Shown here in pieces: positions 6,849 through 8,437 of a stretch of DNA of 8,437 nucleotides. The position numbers and the translations under genes were made by a program. The DNA lies in the NCBI GenBank assembly GCA_007133745.1, contig SLMC01000117.1, forward strand, positions 1-8,437, written 5' to 3'. Each line of letters starts with the position of its first letter. Positions within the stretch are counted from its first letter, which is position 1. Below the pieces are notes generated by a model, which saw only the letters and a program-made list of their open reading frames with translations, searched no databases and was not told the origin of the DNA. Source of the DNA: Kiritimatiellia bacterium. Lineage in GTDB: Bacteria; Verrucomicrobiota; Kiritimatiellia; UBA8416; SLMC01.

Positions 6849-8102
6849 TCAATCTGCGATGCAGAGGCGGTTCCGTCCGTTTTTTTTGGCGTTGTAAAGC
6901 GCCTTGTCGGCGGCGCGCAGTACGTCTTCCGGCCGGACTTTTTTGCGGTTTGGCGCCGCCAGTCCGATACTGACCGAGAGCCGGATGGACCGAGTCGGTT
7001 GGGCTGCGCTTGTTCGCCGGGCCGCAGCGGCGCGGTTCGTCTTGCCGGGCTTGCGTTTCGGTCGGCTCGAACCGCGAACGGCGAAGGGTTTTGCGCGGAG
7101 GTCGCGGCGCAGCGCTTCCAGTTCCGTTGCGACAGCCTCTATCGGCTTGCGTTCATATACGAGAACGAATTCCTCGCCGCCATAGCGATAGGCGTTCCCC
7201 GATTTCGCCTTGCCGATGTGTCCGGCGACAAAACGCAGAGCCTGATCGCCGGTATCGTGTCCGTAACGGTCGTTCACCCTTTTGAAACGGTCCAAATCGA
7301 GTATGGCCACGGCATAGTGCGTTTCCAAGGCCGCCAAATGTCGCCGCAGCGCGCGTCGACCGGGCAGTCCGGTCAGTTCGTCCAGCGTGGCGCTCCGCCA
7401 TGCGTTTTCCAGGACAGCCCAGATCAGGGTCAAAAGCGCGCCCGAGACGAACGCCGAGCCGACGGCCGCCCGGCTTTCGGCGGTCCATAGGGAAGACCGC
7501 GCGTTCAAAGCGAAAAACAGCGAGAGCATGGCGACAAAAAAGAATCGGCCCAGCCAGGGGCTTGCGCCTGAGGTGCGAATCAGGAAAAAAGGAAGCGCCG
7601 CCGCGAAAGCCGCCATGCCGATCGGCGGGATGGTCCAGCGCTCGGTAAGCGGTTGAAACAGGGGCTGTTCCGAGAATCGCGCAAACCGCATGGGCAACTC
7701 GACGTACGAGCCGGCTGCCATGATTGCGACAACTGCGCCCAGAACCGCCGTTGCGCGAGCGGCGCCATGAAGACTGAACACTCTTTTTTCGCGGCCGTGA
7801 TACAAGCCCAGCATCAGCCATGGCAGCAGCGCGGACCCCGCAAGCACGACGGTATCCGATGCGTTGCCGGCCAGCCCGAAAGCCTGCGTCATCGGAATAT
7901 ACGCGCCCAGCAGGGCCGTGCAGCAGAACGACACGCGGTTCAGCGCGAAAATAAGGCCGAGCGCCGCGCCGACAAGGGCCAGTCCGTACGGAAGGAACAT
8001 GACGACATCATGGAACGCGGAGTCGGGCGGGAGCCTCAGCGTAGCAGCGAGCAGCGTTGCTTGTGCCGCCATCGGAAACCCAATATGCAGCCATCCTTTC
8101 AT
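6849..8102 (-). CDS. Membrane-bound diguanylate cyclase (GGEEF), 417 aa
   Basis: The protein probably makes cyclic di-GMP from two GTP at the inner membrane. The N-terminal ~235 residues contain seven or eight hydrophobic segments (roughly 9-23, 33-54, 56-78, 84-102, 115-131, 160-175, 183-200, 215-233) that match no sensor domain I recognise. The GGDEF domain spans about 238-415 with DELTGLPGRR (241-250), AILDLDRFKRVNDRYGHDTG (266-285; D269 metal, N277 and D286 guanine contacts by family analogy), RYGGEEF (306-312), LSVSIG (375-380) and ADKALYNAKKNGRN (398-411). The active signature is intact, so activity is expected. The RxxD inhibitory site that would precede RYGGEEF reads AKSG, so product feedback is probably absent. 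Residues 343-372 form a Lys/Arg/Pro/Ala-rich insert. The ATG at 8102 has no clear Shine-Dalgarno, and an in-frame ATG at 8072 is an alternative. It appears monocistronic and divergent from a tRNA gene. The signal sensed is unknown. Confidence 0.9.
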   Translation of the reverse strand: MKGWLHIGFPMAAQATLLAATLRLPPDSAFHDVVMFLPYGLALVGAALGLIFALNRVSFCCTALLGAYIPMTQAFGLAGNASDTVVLAGSALLPWLMLGLYHGREKRVFSLHGAARATAVLGAVVAIMAAGSYVELPMRFARFSEQPLFQPLTERWTIPPIGMAAFAAALPFFLIRTSGASPWLGRFFFVAMLSLFFALNARSSLWTAESRAAVGSAFVSGALLTLIWAVLENAWRSATLDELTGLPGRRALRRHLAALETHYAVAILDLDRFKRVNDRYGHDTGDQALRFVAGHIGKAKSGNAYRYGGEEFVLVYERKPIEAVATELEALRRDLRAKPFAVRGSSRPKRKPGKTNRAAAARRTSAAQPTRSIRLSVSIGLAAPNRKKVRPEDVLRAADKALYNAKKNGRNRLCIAD

Positions 8103-8110
8103 GAGGAGAG

Positions 8111-8139
8111 TTGATAGCGCTGTTGCGAGCGGTTGGCAA
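8111..8139 (-). promoter_or_regulatory. Candidate promoter of the diguanylate cyclase gene, start-proximal
   Basis: On the minus strand TTGCCA (8134-8139, 5 of 6 to the -35 consensus) and TATCAA (8111-8116, 4 of 6) are separated by exactly 17 nt. Transcription would start near 8104, only about 2 nt before the ATG at 8102, giving an almost leaderless mRNA. This fits the lack of a Shine-Dalgarno sequence there. Confidence 0.4.
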
Positions 8140-8170
8140 GTTATGAAATGCGCTCGTAAATGAATAGGGC

Positions 8171-8199
8171 TTGACGCTGGCCGAGTTGTTTTCTACTGT
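8171..8199 (+). promoter_or_regulatory. Promoter of the CAU-anticodon tRNA gene
   Basis: TTGACG (8171-8176, 5 of 6) and TACTGT (8194-8199, keeping the key TA...T positions) are separated by 17 nt. Transcription would start near 8206, about 17 nt before the mature tRNA. It is divergent from the candidate promoter at 8111-8139, with about 30 nt between their -35 elements. Confidence 0.55.
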
Positions 8200-8222
8200 C
8201 TTTCAATCCTTGCGCAATCCAT

Positions 8223-8296
8223 GGGCCCATAGCTCAGTTGGTCAGAGCAGGGGACTCATAATCCTCTGGTCGCTGGTTCGAGTCCAGCTGGGCCCA
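8223..8296 (+). tRNA. tRNA with CAU anticodon, probably tRNA-Ile2 (lysidine-dependent); elongator Met possible
   Basis: A full 74-nt cloverleaf is present. The acceptor stem GGGCCCA/TGGGCCC is 7 perfect pairs, the D stem is GCTC/GAGC, the anticodon stem GGGGA/TCCTC has one G-U pair, the loop is CTCATAA with anticodon CAT, the variable loop is 5 nt, and the T stem is GCTGG/CCAGC with loop TTCGAGT. The discriminator is A8296. The next bases are CCG, so CCA is not encoded and must be added by the CCA enzyme. It is not an initiator: position 1 pairs with 72, and the base of the anticodon stem lacks three G-C pairs. The GACTCATAATC core and the TGGTCGCTGG...CCAGC arm closely resemble E. coli tRNA-Ile2 as I recall it, where TilS converts C34 to lysidine so the tRNA reads AUA. 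Confidence 0.93.
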
Positions 8297-8437
8297 CCGC
8301 CGGAAACGCCCCGTTCCCATTGAACAAACAAGCGTTTCAGCCAATAAAGACGGGCCTTTTGTGAATCCCTCCCTTTTTCACCCTTGCGGCTTTTGTCGTT
8401 TCGTGTCTTTTGCCGTCTAGGGTATTTGAACGCTTCA
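8297..8437. other. Non-coding tail after the tRNA
   Basis: No open frame of note is seen. GAAACGC (8303-8309) is inverted as GCGTTTC (8332-8338), and GCCC(C)GT near 8308-8314 could pair with ACGGGC near 8350-8355 just before CTTTT. Either could help end the tRNA transcript, but neither is a convincing terminator. Confidence 0.3.

Noticed and set aside
6720..7490. 256-aa plus-strand open frame
   Set aside because: Most of it is antisense to the GGDEF domain, and the start lies in non-coding repeat DNA.
8223..8296. Initiator tRNA-fMet
   Set aside because: The 1-72 pair is a normal G-C, and the lower anticodon stem lacks the three consecutive G-C pairs typical of initiators.
8376..8425. TTGTCG followed by TCTAGG or TAGGGT near the right edge as a promoter
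   Set aside because: The -10 match is poor at 17-nt spacing, and no downstream gene is visible to support it.

Overview
The window is a GC-rich bacterial chromosomal segment. It has a dense run of housekeeping genes on the minus strand and one tRNA gene on the plus strand. A single-chain SecD-SecF fusion, the order tgt-yajC-secDF-recJ, a CAU-anticodon tRNA without an encoded CCA end, and spacers full of palindromic repeats together suggest an environmental or uncultured lineage of the PVC type (Verrucomicrobiota or Kiritimatiellota). That placement is inference from general features and has not been tested by any phylogeny.

Positions 1-4951 (all minus strand, read right to left) form one tightly packed operon: tgt (queuosine tRNA-guanine transglycosylase), yajC, secDF and recJ. 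recJ runs off the left edge. tgt and yajC overlap by 7 nt, yajC and secDF are 15 nt apart, and secDF and recJ share a GTGA stop/start overlap, so translational coupling is likely. YajC and SecDF act together at the Sec translocon and use the proton motive force to help pull proteins across the membrane. Tgt (tRNA modification) and RecJ (5'-3' ssDNA exonuclease) are conserved neighbours in many bacteria, with no direct mechanistic link.

Positions 4952-5313 hold no gene. They contain a cluster of at least five inverted repeats: a GCGCAA-type palindrome, a perfect 22-bp inverted repeat, a GACTTTCAGTC hairpin pair and GC hairpins just after aroC. Positions 5314-6393 are aroC (chorismate synthase, last step of the shikimate pathway), complete. 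Positions 6394-6848 are a 455-nt non-coding stretch with the candidate aroC promoter, a pair of ~30-nt direct repeats and several hairpins.

Positions 6849-8102 encode a multi-pass membrane diguanylate cyclase (GGEEF) that lacks the inhibitory I-site and carries a basic insert in its catalytic domain. A candidate promoter lies so close to its start codon that the mRNA may be nearly leaderless. A divergent, better promoter serves a CAU-anticodon tRNA at 8223-8296, most likely the lysidine-dependent tRNA-Ile2. The last 140 nt hold no gene I can support.

I found no CRISPR array, transposase, prophage gene, toxin-antitoxin pair or defence system. The most notable points are the repeat-packed spacers, an Arg in the otherwise near-invariant DSGG(F/Y)Q active-site motif of Tgt, and the unusual diguanylate cyclase.
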